A stretch of DNA of 64,000 nt, taken from contig QUFP01000006.1 of the NCBI GenBank assembly GCA_003478935.1, positions 62,001 to 126,000 of the forward strand. Reading direction: 5' to 3'. The stretch is from Firmicutes bacterium AF25-13AC. GTDB lineage: Bacteria > Bacillota > Clostridia > Lachnospirales > Lachnospiraceae. Below the pieces are notes generated by a model. It had not been told where the DNA came from. It saw only the letters and a program-made list of their open reading frames with translations, and ran no database searches. The position numbers and the translations under genes were made by a program. Positions 33,879 through 43,543 of the stretch are shown piece by piece (position 1 is the stretch's first letter; the number at the start of each line of letters is the position of its first letter).

Positions 33879-35216
33879 TTATTTCTTTTCTTGTTCTGTA
33901 CTATCTTCGTCTTTCTCATGGAGGAACGTCACATGAATTTCTTCTGCTTTCTGTCCCTCGGTTTGTGTCACTTCAATATGAAGCTTCTGCGGCTTGTTGC
34001 TTTGATTTTCTTTGTCCTTTTCGGAATCTTCTTCCTCTGAAACAGGATTTTCAAAATCAAATGAATCGCCTACTTCCGGAATCTTTCCAATCTGCTCGGT
34101 AATCCATCCGTTGATAGTAGAAGCCTCTGTCTCGGTGTTGATGGAAAACTGCTCAAAGAAATCGTCTAAATCCATATCTTCTGGAACGATGAAGCTTCCA
34201 TCATCTAACTTTTTGATGCCAGCCTCTACCTCATCATGCTCATCCCAGATATCACCTACAAGCTCCTCTAAGATATTTTCCATGGTAACAATACCCTCTG
34301 TACCGCCAAACTCATCCACAACAACAGCGATATGAAGCTTTGTCTGCTGGAACTTCTTTAAAAGCTCGGAGATCTTGACTGTAGGCGGAATGAACTCAGC
34401 CGGCTTCATGATCGTCTCGATTGACTTTGTAGTTCCTGCCACATAGTTATGGAAATCTTTCTCGTACAGGATACCGATAATATCATCAATCGTATCTTTG
34501 TATACAGGGATTCGGGAATAACCAGATGTCTTGAACACATCCGCAATTTCTTCGTTTGGCGTTGTGATATCAACTGCTGTAACATCAACACGCGGTGTAA
34601 TGATGTCGCCTGCCTGAAGATCATTGAACTCGATTACGTTGTGAATCAGCTCACTCTCATTACTGTCAAGTCCACCGACCTGCTCAGCCTCATCTACTAT
34701 TGTAAGAAGCTCATTCTCAGTGATTCCATTCGTTGTGCCGCTGACCTTTAAAAGCTTTCCTACACTGCTCTTTAACTTGATTAGAAGGAAATTCACCGGC
34801 TTTAAAACAGTAATTAGAATATTGATAATTGGAGCAACAGTTATTGCAAATTTTTCTGGACATTCCTTTGCCAGACTCTTTGGCGTGATTTCACCAAAAA
34901 CTAAAGTAATCACTGTCATAAAGATAGTTGATACAGTAGCTCCATTTGATCCGAGCCATCCTACAAAGAGAAGTGTTCCAATTGTTGTTGCTGCAATATT
35001 TACAACGTTATTTCCTACAAGTGTACTTGAAATCAATTCATCATAATTCTCTGCAAGCTTGTATGCAAGCTTTGCTTTTTTATTGCCTTCTGCTGCCATA
35101 TTTTTTAATCTCGGCTTATTCAGCGAGGAAAAGGCTGTCTCTGTTGCAGAGAAAAAGGCAGAACCCATCATTAATAATATTAAAGCGACCACCAGGGTCA
35201 TACTGTGACTATCCAT
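33879..35216 (-). CDS. CNNM/CorC-family membrane protein with CBS pair
   Basis: A 445-residue transporter-like protein. An N-terminal DUF21 membrane domain (about 1-190, starting LVVALILLMMGSAFFSATET) is followed by two CBS domains (about 205-330: DIITPRVDVTAVDI, GIVTMENILEELVGDIWDEH) and a C-terminal CorC_HlyC domain (about 345-405). The family is linked to Mg2+/Co2+ efflux, and older names call it hemolysin-like. The acidic/charged tail after about 405 is unstructured. The ribosome site GGAGG is 15 bases from the ATG, a little far. Exact ion is unknown. Confidence 0.88.
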   Translation of the reverse strand: MDSHSMTLVVALILLMMGSAFFSATETAFSSLNKPRLKNMAAEGNKKAKLAYKLAENYDELISSTLVGNNVVNIAATTIGTLLFVGWLGSNGATVSTIFMTVITLVFGEITPKSLAKECPEKFAITVAPIINILITVLKPVNFLLIKLKSSVGKLLKVSGTTNGITENELLTIVDEAEQVGGLDSNESELIHNVIEFNDLQAGDIITPRVDVTAVDITTPNEEIADVFKTSGYSRIPVYKDTIDDIIGILYEKDFHNYVAGTTKSIETIMKPAEFIPPTVKISELLKKFQQTKLHIAVVVDEFGGTEGIVTMENILEELVGDIWDEHDEVEAGIKKLDDGSFIVPEDMDLDDFFEQFSINTETEASTINGWITEQIGKIPEVGDSFDFENPVSEEEDSEKDKENQSNKPQKLHIEVTQTEGQKAEEIHVTFLHEKDEDSTEQEKK

Positions 35217-35256
35217 AAAGGATACTATGCACCTCCATACTTAATTAATTAAACTA

Positions 35257-35288
35257 ATGTCAGGATCACAACTAGCTGACCCTGACAT
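35257..35288 (-). terminator. Weak terminator-like hairpin after uxaC
   Basis: Perfect 8-bp arms ATGTCAGG/CCTGACAT with a 16-base loop, 41 bases after the uxaC stop. The following T tract is interrupted, so efficiency is uncertain. Confidence 0.45.
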
Positions 35289-35328
35289 CGTATTTTACAA
35301 AAAATTCAGGTAACTATTGACTTCAAAA

Positions 35329-36734
35329 TCAATCCTTGAAGTTAAAATATGCCTTTGCATTGTTGTAGCTGATACCCTCGATAATGTTCTTTAATGCCTT
35401 CTTATCGTATGGATACTCGCCGTTCTCTACCCAGCCTCCTACTAACTCACACAGGATACGGCGGAAATACTCGTGTCTTGTGTAGGATAAGAAGCTTCTG
35501 GAGTCAGTCAGCATACCAACAAAGTTTCCAAGCAGACCAAGGTTTCCAAGGCTTACCATCTGGTTGATCATACCTGACTTATTATCATTGAACCACCATG
35601 CAGAACCGTGCTGGATCTTGCCTACTGCCTCGCTGTCCTGGAAGCAGCCCATGATGGTGCCGATGATCTCGTTGTCAGCTGGATTTAAGGAATACAGAAT
35701 TGTCTTTGGAAGCTCGTTTGTAGTGCTGAGTGCATTTAAGAAATCAGCCAACTGAGCTGCTGTTGCATCATTATTGATGGAATCGTATCCTGTATCTGGT
35801 CCTAACTGGTTATAGCGGAAGGTATTGTTGTCGCGCTTGCAGCCATAATGCATCTGCATTACCCATCCACGGCGATGATACTCTCTTCCTACATGAATCA
35901 TAAATGCTGTCTTATACTGGTCAATTTCAAGCTGAGTCAGCTTTTCACCGCGAACCTTCTTCTGGAAGATTGCCTCAACTGCTTCCTCGCTTGCCGGCTG
36001 ATATACAACATAGTTTAAACCATGATCAGATACGCAGCACTTCATGGAATCAAAAAATTCCATACGGTTGTCAATTGCTGCTAATAAGCTCTTTACACTG
36101 TCTACCTTAATTCCAGATACACAAGCTAACTTCTGGACATACTCTAAGAAATCTGGCTTCTCAATGTTCATTGCCTTATCTGGTCTCCATGCCGGATATA
36201 CCTTGAAATCTACAGTCTCATCTGCAGCGATCTTCTTATGCCACTCAAGGCTGTCAATCGGATCATCAGTGGTGCAGATTACCTTTACATTAGACTTACG
36301 GATGATATTTCTAACGGTCATAGAATCCTCAGCAAGCTTTGCGTTGCAGATATTCCATACTTCTTCTGCAGTATCACCATTTAATACACCGTGATAATCG
36401 AAATATCTCTGCAGCTCTAAGTGACTCCAGTGATACAGCGGATTGCCGATTGCCTTCTCAAGAGTCTCTGCCCACTTCTGGAACTTCTCTCTGTCAGTTG
36501 CATCTCCTGTGATATACTTCTCGTCGATACCGTTAGAACGCATCTGACGCCACTTGTAGTGATCGCCGCCAAGCCATACCTGAGTGATGTTCTCAAACTT
36601 GCGGTCCTCATAGATTTCCTCGGGTTGATATGGCAGTGATAGTCAATGATCGGCATATTTTCTGCGTAATCATGGAACAGCTCTTTTGCTGTGTCAGTTG
36701 TCAGAAGGAAATTTTTTCCCATAAATGTTTTCAT
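35329..36734 (-). CDS. uxaC: Glucuronate/galacturonate isomerase UxaC (frameshifted)
   Basis: Isomerises D-galacturonate to tagaturonate (and glucuronate to fructuronate). The N-terminus [19 protein letters not shown] leads to the metal-binding [10 protein letters not shown], then a shift occurs; the next frame continues [16 protein letters not shown] and the rest of the protein, ending with [20 protein letters not shown] typical of UxaC. Restoring one C at 36622-36624 (CCC to CCCC, giving [10 protein letters not shown]) makes a single protein of about 468 residues, the normal length. AAAGGATAGGA precedes the start. It follows uxaA and is the last gene of the uronate operon. Confidence 0.92.
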
Positions 36735-36847
36735 AATAATATCCTATCCTTTCTTAGATGAGTGAATATTTTTTATATGAACTTAAATTTTCTATCTGAT
36801 AAACAGGCGCTTACCGCACCTGCATCATTCAATATTGTATTACAGCG

Positions 36848-38317
36848 TTACACCCTGCTTGAAGATTGCCATATCGTGGAGCCGGCTTCCTCAGCCTTAA
36901 CCTTCTTTCCAGAAGCAACTGCGAGCACATACTCAAACAGCTCCTTAGAAAGCATTTCCATTGGCATATCCTCTACAAGACGTCCTGCATTAAAGTCGAT
37001 CCAGTTATCCTTATGACCTGCAAGCTTGGAGTTACTGGAAATCTTTACTGTCGGAACTGGCGATGCAAATGGAGTTCCTCTTCCTGTTGTGAATAAAACG
37101 ATATGAGCACCTGAAAGTGCCAGTGCAGTTGCCGCAACAAGGTCATTGCCCGGTGCACTTAATAAATTAAGTCCCTTTGTGTGAACTGGCTCTGTATACT
37201 CTAATACACCCTTTACAAGTGCGCTTCCAGACTTTTGTGTACAGCCTAAAGACTTATCCTCAAGTGTGGAGATTCCGCCCTTCTTATTTCCAGGAGACGG
37301 ATTCTCATAGATGGTCTGGTTGTGGCTTGTGAAGTAGTTCTTAAAGTTGTTGATCAGATCAACTGTCTTATTAAAGAGCTCCTCATTTGCACAGCGGTTC
37401 ATAAGAAGTGTCTCTGCTCCGAACATTTCCGGAACCTCTGTCAGAATCGTGGTGCCGCCCTTTGAGATCAAAAGATCTGAAAATGCGCCAACAGTCGGGT
37501 TTGCAGTTATACCTGACAGACCATCAGAGCCACCGCACTTCATACCAATAATCAGCTCGGAAGCATCGATTGGCTCACGTTTGAAGGTTCCTGCATAATC
37601 TGCTAACTCCTTTAACAGCTCCATTGCTGCTGCCTGCTCATCCTCAACGTCCTGACACTGTAAAAACTTCACACGATTCTTATCGTACTCACCAATGTAA
37701 TCCATCATAACTGGAATATTGCTGTTCTCACAGCCAAGACCAAGTACAAGCACACCGCCGGCGTTTGGATGATGAATTAAATCTGCAAGTGCCTTTCTAG
37801 TGTTCTCCTGATCGCCGCCCATTTGAGAGCAGCCATAAGGATGTGGGAATGCAACTATGTCCTCTACTGTTCCAACTGCCAGACTCTTTGCCTGCTTCTC
37901 CAGTGCAGATGCAATGGAGTTTACACAGCCAACTGTAGGAATAATCCAGATCTCATTTCTTACGCCAACACGTCCATCCTCACGGCGATATCCCATAAAA
38001 TGTGCGTGCTCTGTCGGCTCTAACTCACTTCCTGACGGATTATACTCATAATCAAGCACATCGCCAAGACCTGTCTTTACATTGTGAACATGCACCCAGG
38101 AACCTGCCTTGATGTCCTGCTTTGCCACACCAATCGGGAAACCATACTTGATGACCTTTTCACCTTCTTTGATATCAGCAAGTGCAATCTTATGGCCCTG
38201 CGGAATATCCTCTAGTGTGGTCACGGTCGTGCCTGCGTTTATCTGTGTACCAGCTGAAATAGGAGCCAGTGCAACACAGACATTATCCTGTGGATTAATC
38301 TGAATGTAAGTTTTCAT
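36848..38317 (-). CDS. uxaA: Altronate dehydratase
   Basis: Fe2+-dependent dehydratase (489 residues) turning altronate into 2-keto-3-deoxygluconate. An N-terminal SAF domain (about 1-90, VCVALAPISAGTQINAG) precedes the D-galactarate/altronate dehydratase domain (FMGYRREDGRVGVRN, GMKCGGSDGLSG, KSLGCTQKSGSA). It is a full-length single-chain form. The start at 38317 (MKTYIQINP) has AAAGG 12 bases upstream. It lies between uxaB and uxaC in the operon. Confidence 0.94.
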   Translation of the reverse strand: MKTYIQINPQDNVCVALAPISAGTQINAGTTVTTLEDIPQGHKIALADIKEGEKVIKYGFPIGVAKQDIKAGSWVHVHNVKTGLGDVLDYEYNPSGSELEPTEHAHFMGYRREDGRVGVRNEIWIIPTVGCVNSIASALEKQAKSLAVGTVEDIVAFPHPYGCSQMGGDQENTRKALADLIHHPNAGGVLVLGLGCENSNIPVMMDYIGEYDKNRVKFLQCQDVEDEQAAAMELLKELADYAGTFKREPIDASELIIGMKCGGSDGLSGITANPTVGAFSDLLISKGGTTILTEVPEMFGAETLLMNRCANEELFNKTVDLINNFKNYFTSHNQTIYENPSPGNKKGGISTLEDKSLGCTQKSGSALVKGVLEYTEPVHTKGLNLLSAPGNDLVAATALALSGAHIVLFTTGRGTPFASPVPTVKISSNSKLAGHKDNWIDFNAGRLVEDMPMEMLSKELFEYVLAVASGKKVKAEEAGSTIWQSSSRV

Positions 38318-38408
38318 AAATTCTATATGCCTTTCTGTTCGCATTCTGCCATTTTGCGCCGCTTTACGGCATACAGCCGAACCATAAATTGGTCCGGCTG
38401 CTTTGTGA

Positions 38409-39737
38409 TTATTTATTTAATACTAAATCGTAAGCTGCCTTCATGCCATCCTTCTCGATTACGTCGTAGTATTTCTGTACCATCGGGATCATCTCGGTCA
38501 GATCTGCATGCCAGTAGTCCTCTCTCTTCATGATATCCTCTACGCTTGCAGTCTTCATAAACTCCATGATCTCTGCACCATCGTTTGCCTTGTCGGTACG
38601 ATAGAATGCGATCAATGCTGCCATAGACATTACAAGACCTTCCGGATAATTTCCAAACTTCTCTTTATGCTCAAGAATGGTTGGAAGTACACGAACCTGG
38701 AACTTACTTACAGAATTCAGTGCGATAGACAGTAACATGTGACGGATGAACGGATTTGCGAAACGCTCTAAAACAGCCTTTCCGAAATCGATATCGGTCT
38801 GAGTATTTCCAAGAGTTGGAACGATCTCCTCGAAGATGCAGTGCTTTAAGTAGCTGCTTACTGTCTCATCCTTTAAGCACTCGCCTACTGTCTCAAGACC
38901 ATACAGGTAAGCGCCAAGTACCATAGATGTATGTCCGCCGTTTAAGATACGAACCTTTCTCTTCTTATATGGTGCAACGTCATCAGTCCATACGATGTTG
39001 TAGCCAGCCTTGTTGAATGGCAACTCGTCCTCGTGATGACCCTGAATTACCCACAGATGGAAGATCTCAGCAGTATCAATCAAGTTATCGGTGTAGCCTA
39101 ACTCCTTGCAGATATCAGCAGCCTCTGTTCTTGGATAACCAGTAACGATACGGTCTACTAAGGTGTTGCAGAAATCGTTTTCGGACAGCAACCAGTTTTT
39201 AAACTCATCTCCTAACTCCCACAGATCTGCATACTTTAATACACACTCCTTTAAGGTGTCTGCATTGTGATCGATCAGTTCACATGGAAGAAGAATGAAT
39301 CCCTTTAAGCCTGTCTGAAATCTCTTGTATAAGAACTGGGTCAGCTTTGCAGGATATGACTTAGCCGGCTTGTCATCTAACTTCTCAGTTCCAAGATACT
39401 CAATACCAGCCTCAGTTGTGTTAGATACGATTACACGCAGATCTGGGTTCTCAGCCAATGCCATATATGCATCAAAATCCTCATATGGATTGATACCTCT
39501 TGAGATAACATCAACATGAGTATGCTCGATAACTTCCTTACCGTTCTGAAGTCCTCTTAAGTACAAATTATATTCGCAATTCTGATCGTTAAGCATATTT
39601 ACCATACCCTTATCGATTGGCTGAATTACAACAACTTTTCCTTCATACACCCCAGCATCATTCAGCTTCTTGAAGAAGTAATCAACAAAACCGCGTAAAA
39701 ATCCACCTTCACCAAACTGCATTACTGTTTCTTTCAT
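38409..39737 (-). CDS. uxaB: Tagaturonate reductase (altronate oxidoreductase)
   Basis: NADH-dependent enzyme of the mannitol dehydrogenase superfamily (442 residues) that reduces tagaturonate to altronate. The nucleotide-binding start is TVMQFGEGGFLRGFVDYFF; later segments include RIVTGYPR, KVRILNGGHTS and FIRHMLLSIALNSVSKF. I chose the ATG at 39737 with GGAGG 11 bases upstream. The open frame runs upstream to 40070 only because of a lost base in the preceding DUF6171 gene; that fusion is not real. Together with uxaA and uxaC it completes galacturonate breakdown to KDG. Confidence 0.93.
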   Translation of the reverse strand: MKETVMQFGEGGFLRGFVDYFFKKLNDAGVYEGKVVVIQPIDKGMVNMLNDQNCEYNLYLRGLQNGKEVIEHTHVDVISRGINPYEDFDAYMALAENPDLRVIVSNTTEAGIEYLGTEKLDDKPAKSYPAKLTQFLYKRFQTGLKGFILLPCELIDHNADTLKECVLKYADLWELGDEFKNWLLSENDFCNTLVDRIVTGYPRTEAADICKELGYTDNLIDTAEIFHLWVIQGHHEDELPFNKAGYNIVWTDDVAPYKKRKVRILNGGHTSMVLGAYLYGLETVGECLKDETVSSYLKHCIFEEIVPTLGNTQTDIDFGKAVLERFANPFIRHMLLSIALNSVSKFQVRVLPTILEHKEKFGNYPEGLVMSMAALIAFYRTDKANDGAEIMEFMKTASVEDIMKREDYWHADLTEMIPMVQKYYDVIEKDGMKAAYDLVLNK

Positions 39738-39804
39738 TATTATAATTTCCTCCGTTTCTGCTGCAGGGCAGCAAGTTGTGACAAAAAATTTGCCGATATT
39801 AAGC

Positions 39805-40070
39805 CTAAAGTTGCAGCCCATCCCAACGGCGCGGTATTCCCGGACAATGTTCGTTTTTTTGGCAGCTCTTACTTCTACAAAGCAGCCACACACACGGCAC
39901 ATACCACCAATCAACTTTTCGCACTCCTTGCATAATTCAAGACGTGCATCGTACTCCCCTTTTGAGCACCGAAGTTTAGGAGGAATCGCGTCAATCGTTC
40001 GCTGTATCCTGTGATACATATCTTCATTTGCCATTTCTCGAAGCAGGCACCTTTTGCATCGGATATCCAT
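39805..40070 (-). CDS. DUF6171-type small Cys-rich protein (frameshifted)
   Basis: A protein of about 88 residues with paired cysteines suggesting a zinc site (CKRCLL near the start; CKECEKLIGGMCRVCGCFVE). As read, the frame runs past its end into uxaB. Adding one A to the seven-A run at 39854-39860 gives AAKKNEHCPG and a stop at 39805, the short Cys-Pro/Trp ending I would expect for this family. AGGGGGAG precedes the ATG at 40070. It is the first gene of the uronate operon; its role is unknown. Confidence 0.72.
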
Positions 40071-40117
40071 CGATCTCCCCCTATTCTGACCGGTCTTTCG
40101 ACTCCATACTTACTATT

Positions 40118-40146
40118 ATCATAGCAAAAAAGGTGATGTTGTGCAA
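40118..40146 (-). promoter_or_regulatory. Predicted promoter of the DUF6171-uxaBAC operon
   Basis: On the minus strand TTGCAC, 17 bases, TATGAT, about 45 bases before the first start codon. No regulator gene is adjacent and no clear operator is seen. Confidence 0.55.
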
Positions 40147-40250
40147 GCCTTTTTCACAATGTACGTAAATTCATACAAAAAGTAGACCTGTCAATGTAGC
40201 ACAACTGCTAAAAAATGTATTTTCCTATCCTTTTTACCCGAATAAACTGT

Positions 40251-42329
40251 TTATTTTTCTAGTAAATTCATAATTTCGTCTTTATTAAACTGAGTACTGC
40301 TGATACCCTCGCCTGAAAGAACCTCCTCAGCCAGATCTTCTTTTACCTGCTGAAGCTCACAAATTTTTTGCTCAATTGTTTCCTCTGCTATCAGCTGATA
40401 GACATTAATTGCATGTTTTTGTCCAATTCGATGTGCTCGGTCAGTCGCCTGATTCTGAGCTGCCTTATTCCACCATGGATCATAATGAATTACAATATCT
40501 GCTGCAGTCAGATTTAGTCCAGTGCCTCCAGCTTTTAATGAAATGCAAAACACTGATACTTGATTTTGTGGATTTTGGAATTGCTCCACCATCTCCATGC
40601 GCGCCTCTTTTTTTACGCTTCCATCAATGCGATAATAATCTATTTTTTCTTTTTTTAATTTCTCGCCAATAAGATCCAGCATGGACGTAAATTGAGAGAA
40701 TAAAAGAATCTTATGACCTCCGGCAATAGCCTGTGTAATAAGTTCAATACATGTTTCAAGCTTTGCATTTTCACCCTTATAATTTTCCAAAAGAAGCTCT
40801 GGTCCGCAGCAAAGCTGACGAAGCTTTGTCAGCTCAGCAAGAATTTGAAGCTTATTCTGTGCAAAATCCTCATCGTTTTGATCCTCCAGAAACATTTTCA
40901 ATCTCTGTGAATGTGCCTGATAAAGCTTTTCTTGTTCACCTGAAAGTGCAACTGTGACAATCTCCTCCTGTTTTTCTGGAAGCTCCTTTAATACATCCTT
41001 TTTCAGTCTGCGAAGGATAAATGGATGAATCATAGCGCGAAGACGTGTCATCGCATCTTCATCCTTGTCAGAAACAATTGGCATCTCTATTTCAGTTCTA
41101 AAACGCGTGTAGCCATACAAGAATCCAGGCATCAAATAGTCAAAGATGCTCCAAAGCTCACTTAGGCGGTTTTCCATCGGTGTACCTGTGAGTGCCATGC
41201 GAAAGCTGCTGTTTACAAGGCGCACTGATTTCGCTGCGTGCGTCGTCTGATTCTTAATATACTGTGCCTCGTCAATAATCTCATTTGCAAATACAATATC
41301 CTGATACAGCTCGATATCGCGTTTTAACAAATCATATGATGTAATCCACACATCTGCATTGCTTGTCTGATTTTTAATAAACTCCTTTCTCTCATGTGCA
41401 GTTCCTGCCATCACACAGACTGACAGCTGCGGTGTGAAGCGCTCAACTTCCTTTTTCCAATTATAAACAAGTGATGCTGGAGCAACTATTAATGTGCGAA
41501 GCTCGTCTCCCACTTTTCCCTGTTCCTTTTCTGATAAAAGAAATGCCAATATCTGAAGCGTCTTTCCAAGACCCATGTCATCAGCTAAAATACCTCCAAA
41601 GCCGTTTTCTTTTAATGTCTTAATCCAGTAAAAGCCGTCTCGCTGATATTCTCGAAGTACTGCATCAAGTGACTGCGGTACTTCATAATCACCGTTTTCA
41701 TAGCTTTTCATCTTTCCAATTAGCTTTCGATATTCACGATTTTTCTTAAGTTCAACTGATTCCTTTTCTGCAAGCAGTTCATCAAGATATAGTGCCCTAA
41801 AAAGCGGCATCTTGATAATATCTTGATTTTTTTTATCGGCATAATTTTTCATCACATCTGATAGGGCAGACATTACCTGCTTTTGTTCTTCATTAAAGGT
41901 AATAAATGCGCCATTTTTCAAGCGATGGTACTTCTTTTTTCTGTCATATGATGAGAAAATTTCAGCCAGTTCTTCTTTGTTAAACTGATTTGATGTCATC
42001 GACATCTCAAGAAGACCGCTAGATACTGAAACTCCAATCTGAAAACTGGCTGACGGAACAACACGAAGCTTCTTCATCGAATCTGTCACATAAATATCGC
42101 CATATTTTTGCAACTTGGGAATCACCTGAGAAAGAAATGTGAAAATATCTCCCTCATCACCAGAATAGACTAGAAGGCTCTTTTCCTGATCAAACGCATT
42201 AAAGTACATCTGAATTATCTCTGCTAATCTATGCTCCTCTGTGAAATTTCGCTTTTGGCTGTAACGCTCCTTTCCATAAACATGATATTTTTTCTCACCA
42301 TAAATGGCTACCACATCACATGTAATCAT
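40251..42329 (-). CDS. SNF2-family helicase, C-terminal (ATPase) part
   Basis: Superfamily 2 DNA translocase of 692 residues. A SNF2-associated domain fills about 1-215; then come motif I DDMGLGKT (250-257), motif II IIDEAQYIKN (DEAQ rather than DEAH), motif III ALTGTPMENRLSELWSIFDY, and the helicase C lobe with LLFSQFTSMLDL and motif VI QATDRAHRIGQ. As read, it begins with an ATG overlapping the stop of the SWIM ORF by 4 bases. The family is normally one chain: adding one A at 42331-42333 joins them (LYLDSPQ-EN-MITCDVVAIYG), giving about 1,098 residues. Role unknown; such proteins remodel DNA-protein complexes. Confidence 0.88.
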   Translation of the reverse strand: MITCDVVAIYGEKKYHVYGKERYSQKRNFTEEHRLAEIIQMYFNAFDQEKSLLVYSGDEGDIFTFLSQVIPKLQKYGDIYVTDSMKKLRVVPSASFQIGVSVSSGLLEMSMTSNQFNKEELAEIFSSYDRKKKYHRLKNGAFITFNEEQKQVMSALSDVMKNYADKKNQDIIKMPLFRALYLDELLAEKESVELKKNREYRKLIGKMKSYENGDYEVPQSLDAVLREYQRDGFYWIKTLKENGFGGILADDMGLGKTLQILAFLLSEKEQGKVGDELRTLIVAPASLVYNWKKEVERFTPQLSVCVMAGTAHERKEFIKNQTSNADVWITSYDLLKRDIELYQDIVFANEIIDEAQYIKNQTTHAAKSVRLVNSSFRMALTGTPMENRLSELWSIFDYLMPGFLYGYTRFRTEIEMPIVSDKDEDAMTRLRAMIHPFILRRLKKDVLKELPEKQEEIVTVALSGEQEKLYQAHSQRLKMFLEDQNDEDFAQNKLQILAELTKLRQLCCGPELLLENYKGENAKLETCIELITQAIAGGHKILLFSQFTSMLDLIGEKLKKEKIDYYRIDGSVKKEARMEMVEQFQNPQNQVSVFCISLKAGGTGLNLTAADIVIHYDPWWNKAAQNQATDRAHRIGQKHAINVYQLIAEETIEQKICELQQVKEDLAEEVLSGEGISSTQFNKDEIMNLLEK

Positions 42330-43543
42330 ATTTCCTGCGGAGAATCGAGATACAAAGCAATTGTCGGCTTTGGAGGCAGATATTTAACCGGATCCATGCC
42401 AGTATAGGTGATTGCTGCCGCGTCTTTAAGATTTGATAACACATCTCTTGTGACTGCCGGCAGATCCTTATCTGATATAAAAAGCTCTTTCTTACTCTGG
42501 CACAGTTCAAGAATCTTCTGTACAGCCATCTCTGGTTTTTTCATGCGATATATGGTATCACCTGACAAGACATAGCTATACTCAAGACTCTCACATAAAA
42601 TGTGATATCGCTCAGCACTCACAGTCGCTCCATGTGCAAGTTTTGTAACTTTGATCTTCGGACTATAGAACTGCTCATCATAAAAAATATTTTTCTTTTC
42701 ATCAGAAAGCAAATATACGCCATTTGAAGCAATAGTATCCATAAAGGAATCAATGCGGCTTCCAAAAATGGAAACAGATCTTGCCTGCTGACTAGCCGAA
42801 ACATAATAAGAATAATTTGTCTTTCCTGAAGCCTTTTCTGTTAAATATTCCTCTAAGAAAAACTGAATAATTTTACGCCCGTTTTCGTCAAACAGATTTT
42901 CATCTGGAATAAATTCCAGATATTTTCCCAGTTCAATTTTCCTTTTCTCTGTCCATTTATAAAAGAACTCATTCAGATCTCGTATCACATATGTTCTCGT
43001 CTCACCAACGCGAAGCTCCAATAAAAGACCATTCTTGCATTCACCAATACAGCATTTTACCTGCATTGAAAGCGGCTGTTTTACAGTCTGTTCAATTGGC
43101 AATGACCGTTTTTTGAAGAAGTTTTCCTTTAGAATTTCCATCATTTCTGCATCGGTGCTTTTTAAAATTCCTGGAATAAATGGATCTTCTACATTTGTTT
43201 TCTGAAGCATTAAAGGAAAAATCTCAGACTGCTTAACCACGTCTTGACCATATATCTCTACAATATACTGCATCACCACCGCTGCCACATGCTCACAGCA
43301 AAAATATTGTTTTTGAAAATGACCACACCTGCAAGCTGTCTTTACAAGCTCACCATTTTTCTCATCAAGCCATACTGCTCCATTGTAAATGCTTGTTCTC
43401 TGCATTTTTAAGCTCAGCTTTAAAAATCCATTTTCCTTTGTTTTCTCCAGTGTCCTTGTGCTATCCTTCAATATATCAATCATTCCATCTGCCAAATCTT
43501 CTTTTTTGAAGTCCGCAAGTGCATTTTTTATATTATAACTCAC
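42326..43543 (-). CDS. SNF2-family helicase, N-terminal (SWIM zinc finger) part
   Basis: A 405-residue ORF with a SWIM zinc finger near residues 71-85 (CRCGHFQKQYFCCEH; ligands Cys71, Cys73, Cys82 or 83 and His85) and then the bacterial SNF2-helicase-associated region. On its own it would lack any catalytic domain; together with the following ORF it makes the standard SWIM-SNF2 protein. Its start overlaps the stop of the upstream pRiA4b-ORF3-like gene by 4 bases, so the two are translationally coupled. Confidence 0.85.
   Translation of the reverse strand: MSYNIKNALADFKKEDLADGMIDILKDSTRTLEKTKENGFLKLSLKMQRTSIYNGAVWLDEKNGELVKTACRCGHFQKQYFCCEHVAAVVMQYIVEIYGQDVVKQSEIFPLMLQKTNVEDPFIPGILKSTDAEMMEILKENFFKKRSLPIEQTVKQPLSMQVKCCIGECKNGLLLELRVGETRTYVIRDLNEFFYKWTEKRKIELGKYLEFIPDENLFDENGRKIIQFFLEEYLTEKASGKTNYSYYVSASQQARSVSIFGSRIDSFMDTIASNGVYLLSDEKKNIFYDEQFYSPKIKVTKLAHGATVSAERYHILCESLEYSYVLSGDTIYRMKKPEMAVQKILELCQSKKELFISDKDLPAVTRDVLSNLKDAAAITYTGMDPVKYLPPKPTIALYLDSPQEI

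Noticed and set aside
38409..40070. Natural fusion of a zinc-ribbon protein to tagaturonate reductase
   Set aside because: A one-base change in a homopolymer separates them and restores a normal ending and a normal uxaB start.
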